Positions 9,570 through 18,843 of a stretch of 64,000 nucleotides of DNA are shown here, one piece after another. Below the pieces are notes generated by a model. It saw only the letters and a list, made by a program, of their open reading frames with translations. It did not search any database and was not told where the DNA came from. The first letter of the stretch is position 1. Each line of letters opens with the position of its first letter. The DNA comes from Thalassotalea sp. (GTDB taxonomy: Bacteria; Pseudomonadota; Gammaproteobacteria; Enterobacterales; Alteromonadaceae). Where the stretch lies: assembly GCA_029237915.1 (NCBI GenBank), contig JAQWHD010000050.1, positions 1 through 64,000 on the forward strand, in the 5' to 3' direction. A program made the position numbers and the translations under genes.

Positions 9570-9731
9570 CTAATACTCTTCTAAAAGATGTTCTACTGAA
9601 CCATTAAAAAATTCTATTTCTTTTTCTAGTTTTTCTTTTAGTTGTTCAATCTCACGCCATTTTTGTTTTTGCTTAGTTTTGGCCTTCGACTTACCTTCTA
9701 TAAGTTCCATTAAACTCTCAACTGGATCCAT
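9570..9731 (-). CDS. Small hypothetical protein (53 aa), charged coiled coil
   Basis: This short ORF has an excellent ribosome-binding site (AAGGAG, 7 nt before the ATG) and its own downstream terminator, so it is very likely expressed. The protein starts MDPVESLMELIEG, continues with a Lys-rich stretch (KSKAKTKQKQKWRE) and then a heptad-like acidic/basic helix (IEQLKEKLEKEIEFF), ending VEHLLEEY. It is soluble, has no cysteine and no signal peptide, and should form a short coiled coil. I do not recognise a family. It is monocistronic between trhA and the transaldolase gene. Confidence 0.72.
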   Translation of the reverse strand: MDPVESLMELIEGKSKAKTKQKQKWREIEQLKEKLEKEIEFFNGSVEHLLEEY

Positions 9732-9816
9732 AGTTAAACTCCTTCTATTTACAACGTCTCCATTTTAATATCATAGGTAACTATAAAATAAAACACTTTA
9801 TTTACATTTTAGTAGC

Positions 9817-9842
9817 AAAAAAGTCGCGTTTGGCGACTTTTT
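9817..9842 (-). terminator. Terminator of the transaldolase gene
   Basis: An 11-bp stem (9817-9827 with 9833-9843) with loop GTTTG and a T-run on the minus strand, 31 nt after the tal stop codon. Confidence 0.85.
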
Positions 9843-9872
9843 GTTCAGATGTAAATTAAGTGAAGGCTGAAA

Positions 9873-10826
9873 TTAAAGCAGAGTTGCTAATTTATCTTCA
9901 AGCTTAATTTGGTCAACCGTAAAACCGCGAATACCTTCCGCTAATTTTTCCGTTGCCATAGCATCTTCATTCATGTTCCAGCGAAAATCTTGCTCTGTTA
10001 ATGCTACCGGGCGAACTGCTTCACTTGCCTGAGCTTTTAGTTTTTGCACTACAGGTTCATCACTGTTTTCAAGTTCTTGAAGAAGTTGTGGGCTAATTGT
10101 TAAACGGTCACAACCGGCAAGCTCTAAAATTTCACCTAGGTTACGAAAGCTCGCGCCCATTACGATAGTTTTGTAGTCAAACTTTTTAAAGTAGTTATAG
10201 ATGTTGGTAACTGATACTACACCCGGATCTTCAGCACTTGCGTAGCTTTCTTTACCCGTACTCTTTTTATACCAATCTAAGATGCGACCAACAAATGGTG
10301 AAATTAAGAATGCACCAGCTTCAGCACAAGCTTGAGCTTGGGCAAAACTAAATAATAACGTTAGATTACAGTTAATGCCTTTCTTCTCAAGCTCCTCTGC
10401 TGCTTTAATGCCTTCCCAAGTTGACGCCATTTTAATTAAAATTCTGTCTTTACTAATGCCTTCATCAGCATATAAAGCGATTAACTTTTCAGCTTTAGTA
10501 ATAGTAGCTTCTTTATTAAAAGATAATCTTGAGTCTACTTCTGTAGAAATTCGGCCAGGGATCACTTTAAGGATCTCCGCACCAATTAGCACTGATAATT
10601 TATCGCCAGCATCAATAATTTGCTGTGCTTTCGAATTTGACTGTTGTTTTGCCCATGCAACTGATTTATGGATCAGCGGTTGATATTTCTCAAGCTCAGC
10701 GGCTTTTAATAATAGTGACGGGTTTGTTGTTGCGTCATAAGGCGTGTATTTAGCAATTGCGTCAACGTCGCCGGTATCAGCAACAACAGTGGTCATTGCT
10801 TTTAATTGAGATAATTGGTTGCTCAT
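9873..10826 (-). CDS. tal: Transaldolase
   Basis: Pentose phosphate pathway enzyme that transfers a dihydroxyacetone unit between sedoheptulose 7-phosphate and glyceraldehyde 3-phosphate. The 317-aa length matches the TalA/TalB subfamily. The Schiff-base lysine is Lys132 in [10 protein letters not shown], and the N-terminal [13 protein letters not shown] signature with its catalytic Asp is present. It is monocistronic, with its own terminator, and divergent from yaaA. The 285-bp space between them is AT-rich and should hold both promoters; I saw no clear operator. Confidence 0.97.
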   Translation of the reverse strand: MSNQLSQLKAMTTVVADTGDVDAIAKYTPYDATTNPSLLLKAAELEKYQPLIHKSVAWAKQQSNSKAQQIIDAGDKLSVLIGAEILKVIPGRISTEVDSRLSFNKEATITKAEKLIALYADEGISKDRILIKMASTWEGIKAAEELEKKGINCNLTLLFSFAQAQACAEAGAFLISPFVGRILDWYKKSTGKESYASAEDPGVVSVTNIYNYFKKFDYKTIVMGASFRNLGEILELAGCDRLTISPQLLQELENSDEPVVQKLKAQASEAVRPVALTEQDFRWNMNEDAMATEKLAEGIRGFTVDQIKLEDKLATLL

Positions 10827-11111
10827 AGGGTCACCGTATTGGGAAAATTAGTAGAAAAATTGAAAGTAAGTTTCTTAATTAGCGAACTAATTTTGAATAA
10901 CTGACATTAGCTACTGCTATTTGTAACAAAATTACGAAATTACGCAAGGGCTAAATGTCAATTTAGAGTAAATATACAATTTTTATTAAATTTATTCATC
11001 ACAGATGAAAAATAACTTACTTAAATGGCCATTACTCTAATCAAGCGGTTAATTTTTATTTTTATCGTGATATAGTTTTAAAAATTTTAATCATTATTTT
11101 CGATATTTAAT

Positions 11112-11885
11112 ATGCTATTAGTTATTTCTCCTGCAAAAAACCTTGATTATGAATCACCTTTACCAACAACAGAATTTACCCAACCTGAACTGTTAGACCA
11201 CAGTGAAGAATTAATGAAGCGTTGCATCAAATTAACGCCTGCTGATCTTTCTTCTTTAATGGGCATTAGCGATAAGTTAGCGGGTTTGAACGCGGCTAGG
11301 TTTGGTGAGTGGTCACTACCATTTACTCCTGATAATTCACGCCAAGCGATACTCGCGTTTAATGGTGATGTCTATACAGGTATGGACGCTTATACATTTA
11401 CTCAAAATGATTTTGAATTTGCGCAAAAACATTTAAGAATTTTATCTGGATTATATGGAATTTTAAAACCTCTGGATTTAATGCAAGCGTATCGCCTTGA
11501 AATGGGTACCAGACTTGATAATGATAGAGGTACAAATCTTTATCAATTTTGGGGACAAACCATCACTGATAATATAAATAATTCATTAGCCCAGCAAGGT
11601 GATGAAGTGTTAATTAATTTAGCATCAACCGAATACTTTAAATCGGTAAAACCAAAAGCATTAAATGCCACTGTGATCACGCCAGCATTTAAAGATTGGA
11701 AGAATGGTCAATACAAAATGATCAGTTTCTTTGCTAAAAAGGCCCGCGGTTTAATGGCGCGCTATATTATCCAAAATCAAATTAGTGATGTAGCTCAACT
11801 TAAAAACTTTGATGTTGACGGATATGGTTACAATGCTGATTTATCAACTGATGCGGTACCAGTATTTACTCGTAAAATTGTTTAA
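11112..11885 (+). CDS. yaaA: Peroxide stress protein YaaA (DUF328/UPF0246)
   Basis: Member of the YaaA family; in E. coli the protein limits free iron and oxidative DNA damage during hydrogen peroxide stress and binds DNA. The 257-aa sequence begins with the family hallmark [18 protein letters not shown] and holds the conserved segments [33 protein letters not shown] and NLASTEYFK. Length is typical. An ATG start with an AT-rich leader is used. No OxyR-like site could be identified by eye. It is followed by a weak hairpin and then the TIGR03546 gene. Confidence 0.93.
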   Translation: MLLVISPAKNLDYESPLPTTEFTQPELLDHSEELMKRCIKLTPADLSSLMGISDKLAGLNAARFGEWSLPFTPDNSRQAILAFNGDVYTGMDAYTFTQNDFEFAQKHLRILSGLYGILKPLDLMQAYRLEMGTRLDNDRGTNLYQFWGQTITDNINNSLAQQGDEVLINLASTEYFKSVKPKALNATVITPAFKDWKNGQYKMISFFAKKARGLMARYIIQNQISDVAQLKNFDVDGYGYNADLSTDAVPVFTRKIV

Positions 11886-11887
11886 AT

Positions 11888-11922
11888 AACCAGCTTACAA
11901 TAAGATCTTTGACTGGTTTTTA
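11888..11922 (+). terminator. Weak candidate terminator after yaaA
   Basis: AACCAG (11888-11893) can pair with CTGGTT (11913-11918), followed by a few T residues. The stem is only 6 bp with a long loop, so this is tentative. Confidence 0.35.
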
Positions 11923-12009
11923 TCATAGAGCCTATTAGTAGACTAAAATAAAGATTAACAAAGTTATTTATAATATTTACTAAAACATAAAATATTCAAG
12001 GAGAGGAAC

Positions 12010-12528
12010 TTGCTAACCCTACTAGCGAAGTTATTTAAAGCATTAAATTCAGAAAGCTCATCTCGGCAAATAGCGCTAGCTATTGCATTAGGTATGATCA
12101 TTGGATTAACCCCCACCTTGAGTTTACATAATGTTCTAATTTTACTTATTGCTTTTATCGCTCGTATTAACCTAAGCGCATTTTTTGTTGCTATAGGTGG
12201 TTTTAGTCTACTTGCGTTGGGGCTGGCTCCTGTATTCGCCAGTGTTGGTGAAAGTTTGTTAACTAATGCGGATCTTAATGGTTTATGGCAAGGTTTATAT
12301 CAATCAAACCTGATGAAATTAGCGCATTTTCATAATACGTTAACCTTGGGCTCCTTAGTATGCTCCTTGATATTGTTTATCCCTATGATATTTATTAGCA
12401 AGCAATTAGTCGATCGCTATCGCCATCATTTAAAAACCTTTATTGAAAAATTCAAAGTAGTGCAATGGCTAAAAGGCTCTAAGTTTTATAATGCCTATCA
12501 AAGCCTTACTGGCACAGGGAGTTTATAA
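12010..12528 (+). CDS. TIGR03546 family membrane protein (DUF2062-like)
   Basis: A 172-aa protein with several hydrophobic segments (roughly residues 20-36, 38-70 and 105-130), belonging to the short membrane family TIGR03546. This family nearly always occurs next to TIGR03545. Translation starts at a TTG, chosen because a strong AAGGAGAGG ribosome-binding site lies just upstream and no in-frame ATG fits the conserved N-terminus. Its stop overlaps the next ATG (TAATG), so the two genes are translationally coupled. Function is unknown; the coupling suggests a two-protein membrane complex. Confidence 0.82.
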   Translation: MLTLLAKLFKALNSESSSRQIALAIALGMIIGLTPTLSLHNVLILLIAFIARINLSAFFVAIGGFSLLALGLAPVFASVGESLLTNADLNGLWQGLYQSNLMKLAHFHNTLTLGSLVCSLILFIPMIFISKQLVDRYRHHLKTFIEKFKVVQWLKGSKFYNAYQSLTGTGSL

Positions 12529-14315
12529 TGGCTAAGTTTTTCCGATGGCAGGGGATTGCCGGTTTTATTGTAAGTATTGCCTGTGTATTAGGTTTGTTTC
12601 TAGTACTAGCGCCAACTTTAGTTAAGCTTAGTATTGAAGAGGGGGCTGGTTGGTATAATGGCGCAGAAGTGAATGTTGATGATGTTGATATCCAATGGTC
12701 GCCTTTAGTTATACAGATTAATAATTTTCAAGCGACTGACAACAAGCAGCCAAGTCATAATATTGTTGAGTTTGCCCATGCTAGTGCTGGTATCGATTTT
12801 TGGCAATACTTGTTCGGTCGAGTACTGATAGAAGAGTTAGAAATTACCGGACTTGAGTTTAATACTAAGCGCTCAGCAGAAGGTGAGATCTATCGCGATG
12901 CTGATACTTCTATTGTTGCCGCTGGAGCGCAATCAATAGAGCAGAAAATGCCTGCTATTGAAGACCAATTGCCCGATATCAAAGATATCCTCAACGACAG
13001 TAATCTATTAACAGTAAAATCGTCTGAACATCTAGAGCAAAGCTATAAAGCTGAAAAACAAAAGTTAAAACAACTTGAGCAGCAATTGCCTGACAAGAAT
13101 GCTTTAAAAGCGTATGAGGCAAAAGTTAAGCAGTTAACCAAAACTAAAATTAAATCAGTTAGTGACGTTACCCGTTTGCAGCAAGAGTTAGACGTTCTTA
13201 AGAAGCAGTTTAAGCAAGATAAAGCACTCATTAAAAAGTCTAAACAGCAATTAAAAAGCAGTAAGGCAATTTTAGCTAAAGCGGTAAAAGATGTTAAAAA
13301 CGCACCTCAAGCGGATTGGCAGCAATTGGAATCTAAGTACCAGTTAGATGTAATGGATAATGCTGACTTTGCTCATATTCTGTTTGGTGAGAGTGCTCGA
13401 GAATATTACAACACAGCAGCGACTGTTTACGACAAGATAAAGCCTTATCTAGACGATTCTAAAGAGCAAAAACAAGAGCAGCAAAAAGCCTTAGAACAAA
13501 GCTTAGCTAACGGCCGTTTTGTTCATTTTATTGATGAAAACCCACTGCCACCTTGGTTGGTCAAAAAAGCCCATTTACAAGTCAATTTAGCGCAAGGTGA
13601 ATTCGATATTAATATCACTGAATTAACCAGTGAACACTGGCATCGTAATAAGCCAACTTTATTAGCGATAACCACTATGCAACTGTTAAACGGTGGCGAT
13701 GCTAAACTCACATCACAAGTATTTAAAAGTAAAACTCAAACCGATGTGATAGGTGACTGGTTATTTAGTCATGTGCCGGTGGCCGATGTTAACTTAAGAG
13801 ACAATAAGAGCTTAGCATTAACTTTAGATTCAGCTGATGTTACTGGCGTAGGTGAATTTAGCTTTGCTAATAACAACATTAGTAGTATTAGCGATGTTAA
13901 TGTTGCTAAAACATCATTTACGGGCTCTTCTACTTCTTCAATTGGTCGCGCTCTCGTTAGTGCAATCAATGATGTGAACAAGTTTAGCTTAGATATTGAG
14001 ATCAGTGGTGAGATAACATCGCCTAGCTATAAAGTTAAATCTGATTTAGATAACATTATTGGCAAAGCAATCAATAAACAGTTGCAGCAAAAACTGGCTG
14101 ATTTTCAAAATAAACTGCAATCAGGTTTAAACCAAAAGGTCGCCAAGGCCCTTAAAATAAATGATAGTGAAGCTGCGGAATTAGCGGATATTGAAAGTTT
14201 ATTAAAAGATACTGATAAGGCATTAAACAAGCTTTTAAAGTCAAAACTGGCCGACAGCAAAAAAGATGAACTTGAAGATAAGCTTAAGAAAAAATTGAAA
14301 GGTTTATTAGGTTAA
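12528..14315 (+). CDS. TIGR03545 family protein (large AsmA-like coiled-coil protein)
   Basis: A 595-aa protein with one N-terminal membrane segment (about residues 10-32), a beta-rich region resembling AsmA-type periplasmic proteins (VNVDDVDIQWSPLVIQINNF), a long Lys/Gln-rich coiled coil (about 170-260), a second beta-rich domain and a Lys-rich helical tail. It matches the conserved hypothetical family TIGR03545, partner of TIGR03546. The coupling to the upstream gene is by TAATG overlap. Its role is not established; the architecture would fit a bridge or tether from the inner membrane into the periplasm, which is my inference only. Confidence 0.82.
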   Translation: MAKFFRWQGIAGFIVSIACVLGLFLVLAPTLVKLSIEEGAGWYNGAEVNVDDVDIQWSPLVIQINNFQATDNKQPSHNIVEFAHASAGIDFWQYLFGRVLIEELEITGLEFNTKRSAEGEIYRDADTSIVAAGAQSIEQKMPAIEDQLPDIKDILNDSNLLTVKSSEHLEQSYKAEKQKLKQLEQQLPDKNALKAYEAKVKQLTKTKIKSVSDVTRLQQELDVLKKQFKQDKALIKKSKQQLKSSKAILAKAVKDVKNAPQADWQQLESKYQLDVMDNADFAHILFGESAREYYNTAATVYDKIKPYLDDSKEQKQEQQKALEQSLANGRFVHFIDENPLPPWLVKKAHLQVNLAQGEFDINITELTSEHWHRNKPTLLAITTMQLLNGGDAKLTSQVFKSKTQTDVIGDWLFSHVPVADVNLRDNKSLALTLDSADVTGVGEFSFANNNISSISDVNVAKTSFTGSSTSSIGRALVSAINDVNKFSLDIEISGEITSPSYKVKSDLDNIIGKAINKQLQQKLADFQNKLQSGLNQKVAKALKINDSEAAELADIESLLKDTDKALNKLLKSKLADSKKDELEDKLKKKLKGLLG

Positions 14316-14411
14316 AAAACTATAAGCAGTACTTAAGGTAACTAACAGCAAGGCAGAGAGAACAGTCCTTCAAGGATTAAATGTTTGTTTATTGTTAGGA
14401 ATACCGCATAC

Positions 14412-14459
14412 AAAAAAGCCCTTAGTTTCACAACAAGCTTGTGAAACTAAGGGCTTTTT
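14412..14459. terminator. Strong bidirectional terminator
   Basis: A perfect 19-bp stem (14413-14431 with 14441-14459) flanked by an A-run and a T-run, between the convergent TIGR03545 gene and the protease gene. Confidence 0.93.
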
Positions 14460-14472
14460 AATGAACGTGGTT

Positions 14473-15501
14473 TTAATCTACTAACCAAGTCACTTGTTTT
14501 CTCTCACCATTGCGCAGATATTCAAAGACTACTTTTTGATCTTTTTTAACGTCTGACAAACGCTCTCTAATTTGCATCGCACTCTTTAAGTCTTTTAATG
14601 CAATACCATCAACCTTAACAACAATATCACCACCTAATAATACAGGTGTACGGCCAATAATCACATTTAAGTAGCCACCTTGAAAGCCGAGTTTGTGAGC
14701 CAATGTGCCAGGGATAACATGCTGAACCAACATACCGTAACCGTATTGGTTGTTAATTGCTTTAGCTTCATTTGGGCGCAATAAATGTGGGATAAAACCG
14801 CTAAAGTTACCCGGAGAAGAGTCCATAACTTCGCGTACAGTATCAACAGAAACAACAAAACCTAAACCGTTACTGCCACCTGATTTCGATAAGATGTGGC
14901 TAACAATACCAATAATATCTCCATCAAGGTTAAATAAAGGGCCACCAGAATTACCTTGGTTTATAGAAGCATCAGTTTGCAGTAAACGAGGCTTGATATT
15001 AGTGCCAGGGATCTCATCACGATCACGAATACCACTTAAATAGCCAACCGATAAGCTATGGCTAACACCGTAAGGAGCGCCAATAGCAATAACTTGCTCA
15101 CCTATGGTGTAACCGCCTTTATCAGCCAGCTTTAAAGGTTTGATAGTGCTAGGTACTTTTCTCGCTTGGATCATAGCCAAATCGATTAACGTATCAACCC
15201 ATACAACATGACCGCTAGTGGTGCTGCCGTCATTAAAAATAACTTTAATATCTGTCGCTTTAGCAACTACGTGTGCGGCAGTCAAAATACGACCGGTTTC
15301 ATTAATAAGAGCACCTGAACCCAGTGATTTTTGCGAAGTCTCTTTGTAGCTTACTTGCCCTGGTTTTGGAGAAGCTATGGCGGTAACGTGCAGTTCAACT
15401 ACGCCGTTGTTCACTTTCTTGAAAAGTTGTTTTACTGAATCTGCAGCCGTTGCCGACATTGGTAGCACGATCATAAGAGTTAAAATTAGATTACGTAACA
15501 T
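14473..15501 (-). CDS. Periplasmic trypsin-like serine protease with PDZ domain (S1C, DegP/DegS-like)
   Basis: Secreted protease of the HtrA/Deg group. An N-terminal signal peptide (MLRNLILTLMIVLPMSATAA) is followed by the chymotrypsin-fold domain with an intact triad: His77 in TAAHVV, Asp108 in LIDLAMI, Ser185 in QGNSGGP. A single PDZ domain follows (about residues 235-340, with GYGMLVQHVIPGT and LGGDIVVKVDGI). At 342 aa with one PDZ domain it has DegS-like size, but the N-terminus looks cleavable rather than a membrane anchor, and it is not next to degQ, so I do not assign degS. It is monocistronic. Confidence 0.85.
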   Translation of the reverse strand: MLRNLILTLMIVLPMSATAADSVKQLFKKVNNGVVELHVTAIASPKPGQVSYKETSQKSLGSGALINETGRILTAAHVVAKATDIKVIFNDGSTTSGHVVWVDTLIDLAMIQARKVPSTIKPLKLADKGGYTIGEQVIAIGAPYGVSHSLSVGYLSGIRDRDEIPGTNIKPRLLQTDASINQGNSGGPLFNLDGDIIGIVSHILSKSGGSNGLGFVVSVDTVREVMDSSPGNFSGFIPHLLRPNEAKAINNQYGYGMLVQHVIPGTLAHKLGFQGGYLNVIIGRTPVLLGGDIVVKVDGIALKDLKSAMQIRERLSDVKKDQKVVFEYLRNGERKQVTWLVD

Positions 15502-15632
15502 AAATACCCTGTAGCTTTAATTGTTGTCATTAACCGCAGTCTACTGCTTTACAACATAAAGGAAAGGATAATCTTACGTTTTAATAACATAATTGGTGTT
15601 ATTAACTTGGTTTTAACATTCTTTGGGTGTAA

Positions 15633-15673
15633 AAAAACCTTAAGCACTCATTTTATAATTGCTTAAGGTTTTT
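15633..15673 (-). terminator. Terminator of srmB
   Basis: An A-run leads into CCTTAAGC, which pairs with GCTTAAGG plus a T-run (15661-15673). It lies just downstream of the srmB stop on the minus strand and is symmetric enough to act in both directions. Confidence 0.85.
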
Positions 15674-15695
15674 AAAATGAGTTGATTTTTAGAGG

Positions 15696-16970
15696 TTAAC
15701 TGCTCTTTTTAGCTTGTTTCTTTCTAGCTTTCTTCGCTTTCGCTGCTTTTTTAGCAACACGAGCACGTTTAGTTATACCGGCGTTTTTCTTCACTTTGGT
15801 TTTATTACGCTTAACCGGTACACGCGCTTCTTTACTTTGTGGGCGTAAGCCATCAATCACTCGACGAGCTAATTTTTCATCGATATAACGTTCAATTTTA
15901 GCTAAGTAAAGCATTTCATGCGCTTCAACTAATGAAATTGCAGTACCTTTTTTACCAGCACGGCCAGTACGACCAATACGGTGAACGTAGATGTCGGCTT
16001 TGTGCGGCATATCAAAGTTAATAACATGGGTTATATCATCAATATCTAAACCACGCGCTGCAACGTCAGTCGCAACTAAGATATTTACGTTGCCATTTTT
16101 AACGCGTTCAACTGCTTTGTTACGCTTATCTTGGGCCATTTCGCCTTCAAGCCAAGCATTTCTTAAATCTTCACTTTGTAATAAACCAGCAAGAGACTGT
16201 ACTGTTTCGCGTTTATTAGCAAAAACAACCGCTCTTTTAACATCTTCTTGTTTTAATACTTCAATCAAAAGTTTTACTTTATGATCTAGGCTATCGGCTA
16301 GATGCAGCCACTGATGAGTTTTCGCTTTTTCTTTACGAGATGGATCTGACTCTAAGAAAACAGGATCTTTTAAAATATCTTTAGAGAAACGGATAATGCC
16401 AGCACCGGCTAGGGTTGCTGAAAACAATAACGTTTGCTTACGCCATCTAGCTTCACCAACAATACGACTGATAATTTCAGAAAAGCCCATATCAAGCATA
16501 CGGTCAGCTTCATCTAATACTAAAATTTCTATTTCACGAGCATCAAATTGTTCTGTTTCGATATAATCCATTAATCGCCCTGGCGTGGCAATTAACATAT
16601 CCGTGGTCTCGGTGAGGATTTCTTTATGCGAGCCGTAGTTAACACCACCAGTAATTAAACCAATTTTAATTCCGGTATATTCTGTTAATAGCTGCGCTTG
16701 CTGATAAATTTGTGTCGCTAGCTCTCTCGTTGGAGCAAGAATTAATACTCTTGGAAATCCAGGTTGAGTTCTTGGGTAATCTAATAAATGTTGAGCACAA
16801 GGTAGTATAAAAGCTGCAGTTTTACCTGTACCGGTAGGAGCCGATGCTAAAACATCCTTTCCTGCCATAGCTTCAGGGATAACCAAGCTTTGGATTGAAG
16901 TCGGCTTTTTAAAACCAGCTTTTGCAGTACCAGCAACGAGTTCATCATCAAGATCAAACTGTGTAAACAT
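15696..16970 (-). CDS. srmB: ATP-dependent RNA helicase SrmB
   Basis: DEAD-box helicase acting early in 50S ribosomal subunit assembly. All core motifs are present: Q motif, motif I (APTGTGKT), Ia (APTREL), Ib (TPGR), II (DEAD), III (SAT), V (ATDVAARGLD) and VI (HRIGRTGR). Beyond the core, WRKQTLLFSATL, the HQW segment and AISLVEAHEML match SrmB rather than RhlE or DeaD. The C-terminus is a Lys/Arg/Ala-rich tail of about 45 residues, as expected for RNA contact. It is 424 aa long and monocistronic, with a terminator downstream. Confidence 0.92.
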   Translation of the reverse strand: MFTQFDLDDELVAGTAKAGFKKPTSIQSLVIPEAMAGKDVLASAPTGTGKTAAFILPCAQHLLDYPRTQPGFPRVLILAPTRELATQIYQQAQLLTEYTGIKIGLITGGVNYGSHKEILTETTDMLIATPGRLMDYIETEQFDAREIEILVLDEADRMLDMGFSEIISRIVGEARWRKQTLLFSATLAGAGIIRFSKDILKDPVFLESDPSRKEKAKTHQWLHLADSLDHKVKLLIEVLKQEDVKRAVVFANKRETVQSLAGLLQSEDLRNAWLEGEMAQDKRNKAVERVKNGNVNILVATDVAARGLDIDDITHVINFDMPHKADIYVHRIGRTGRAGKKGTAISLVEAHEMLYLAKIERYIDEKLARRVIDGLRPQSKEARVPVKRNKTKVKKNAGITKRARVAKKAAKAKKARKKQAKKSS

Positions 16971-17132
16971 GAATAGATTTTACCTTAGAATATTTTTATA
17001 GAGTTGTTTTGAGTAATCTACTCAATAACAATGAAGATATTTTGTGCATATTATAGTGGCATAACTGTATATTTCCTATACAAGTTTACCGTTATTACGC
17101 TTTTTTACATTTTTGTAACAGTGCTTATCTAG

Positions 17133-17657
17133 TTAAGCACTGACTACGTCATTAATTTCGTCGAGCAGTTGTTCACACCATTGAGTAATTCGCTGCTCTG
17201 ATAAGTCGTATTGAGTCTCATCATCAAGTGATAAGCCAACAAAGTAGTCGCCGTCTTCGGTTAATGCTTTTGAAGCTTCAAATTCATAACCTTCATTTGG
17301 CCAGTAGCCAATAATACTGGCACCTTGTGGGATCACTTGGTCGTGCAACATACCTAATGCATCTTGAAACCATTGGCCGTAGCCTTGTTGATCGCCTAAA
17401 CCAAATAATGCGACAATTTTACCTTCAAGATTTAAAGTTGAAATGTCATCCCAGCTTGATTCCCAGTCTTCTTGCAGTTCACCGAAATCCCAAGTAGAAA
17501 TACCAAAAATGATAATGTCGTGTTGCAAGCAATCACTTAAAGGTACGTCTTTAATGTTAAATATTTCAACAGTTTCTACGCCGATGCAGGCTTGGATTTT
17601 TTCTGCAGCCATTTCGGTATAACAAGTTGTTGAACCATAAAACAATGCAATTTTCAT
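17133..17657 (-). CDS. fldB: Flavodoxin (FldB type)
   Basis: Long-chain FMN flavodoxin, a soluble low-potential electron carrier. The phosphate-binding loop YGSTTCYTE sits at the N-terminus, and the FMN-flanking segments [15 protein letters not shown] and [13 protein letters not shown] follow. I chose the ATG at 17657 (174 aa) over the in-frame TTG nine bases upstream, because GGAAAG lies at a good distance from the ATG but directly abuts the TTG. Position divergent from dsbC-recJ-prfB-lysS matches E. coli fldB, although xerD, which usually sits between, is missing. Confidence 0.9.
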   Translation of the reverse strand: MKIALFYGSTTCYTEMAAEKIQACIGVETVEIFNIKDVPLSDCLQHDIIIFGISTWDFGELQEDWESSWDDISTLNLEGKIVALFGLGDQQGYGQWFQDALGMLHDQVIPQGASIIGYWPNEGYEFEASKALTEDGDYFVGLSLDDETQYDLSEQRITQWCEQLLDEINDVVSA

Positions 17658-17958
17658 TTTTATCAACTTTCCGATCTTAAATTTGCGGCGATTCTAGCAG
17701 ATTTAGCCACTCAAGCTAAAGTTTTTAAGTACTAAATACCTTAAAAAATGGGTTATACTATTACTTATATAAAGTATTAACTGGCGGTTAATGACAATTA
17801 TTTGTGATAACTATATTATTTCGCTTGTAATTGTTAACAACAATCAGTATTTTTACGCCCCTCAAACCTGAAGATTGAATGATTACAGGTATATGATCGG
17901 TCCTATGTAGTATACCCACTATTTAGTTTGAGCCGATTTGAAGTAAAGGAATGAAAAC

Positions 17959-18693
17959 ATGTTTAAAAAATTTATTGCCATAGTTACAACATCATTAATG
18001 TTAGTAACCATGTCTAGCCAAGCAGCTGACGATGCAAACGCTAAAATTAAATCAAATTTTGCCAAGCTTGGTTTACAAGCTGAATCAATAAAACCTTCTA
18101 AGATGAATAATTTGTACGAAGTGTTCACTAGCCAAGGTTTATTTTACACAGATGCGACAGGTAGCTTCTTATTCCAAGGTAAGTTGTATGAAATTACTGA
18201 TGGTGGAGTTGCAAGCCTGACTGAAGATAGCTTAGCCAAAGTTCGTGTTGATGGTATGGAAACGTTTAAAGACAACATGATTGTTTTCCCTGCTAAAAAT
18301 GAAAAATATCAAGTAACCGTATTTACCGATTTAACCTGTGGTTATTGCCGTAAATTGCATAATCAAATGGCTGAGTATAACGACATGGGCATTACTGTTC
18401 GTTACTTAGCTTTTCCTCGTGGCGGTTTAGCAAGCCAGTCATTCACAGATATGCGCAGCGTATGGTGTAGTGCAGACCAACAAACAGCAATGACGAATGC
18501 CAAAGCAGGTGCGCAAGTAGAGCAACAATTATGTTCACAGCCAGTTGCTGAGCAATATGACTTTGGCCGTAAAATTGGTGTTACCGGTACTCCTGCTATT
18601 ATGTTAGATGACGGTATGATGATCCCTGGTTACCAAACACCAGAACAAATGCAAAAAATCTTACAAAGCTATCCGACTAATAAAGCGAGTTAA
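17959..18693 (+). CDS. dsbC: Thiol:disulfide interchange protein DsbC
   Basis: Periplasmic disulfide isomerase. A signal peptide (about residues 1-22, cleavage after SSQA) precedes an N-terminal dimerisation domain (residues 25-85) and a thioredoxin-fold domain with active site CGYC (Cys127, Cys130) and the cis-Pro loop TGTPAI. A second Cys pair (VWCSAD and QQLCSQ) matches the structural disulfide of DsbC. The 244-aa length is typical. It begins the plus-strand series recJ, prfB, lysS, but a terminator follows it. Confidence 0.95.
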   Translation: MFKKFIAIVTTSLMLVTMSSQAADDANAKIKSNFAKLGLQAESIKPSKMNNLYEVFTSQGLFYTDATGSFLFQGKLYEITDGGVASLTEDSLAKVRVDGMETFKDNMIVFPAKNEKYQVTVFTDLTCGYCRKLHNQMAEYNDMGITVRYLAFPRGGLASQSFTDMRSVWCSADQQTAMTNAKAGAQVEQQLCSQPVAEQYDFGRKIGVTGTPAIMLDDGMMIPGYQTPEQMQKILQSYPTNKAS

Positions 18694-18713
18694 GCTTCAA
18701 TTAAGTTGATACT

Positions 18714-18738
18714 AAGGCGCTATTTATAGCGCCTTTTT
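18714..18738 (+). terminator. Terminator of dsbC
   Basis: A 9-bp stem AAGGCGCTA/TAGCGCCTT with a 4-nt loop followed by T residues, 20 nt after the dsbC stop. Confidence 0.88.
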
Positions 18739-18843
18739 GCTTTGTGAGATAATTTAACCTTTAGGAATGAACTATTTTATATTTCTTAAAATAGTTAACT
18801 GATGTAACCTTTAACTATTATCGTCTAACAAGCCTCCTTATCT

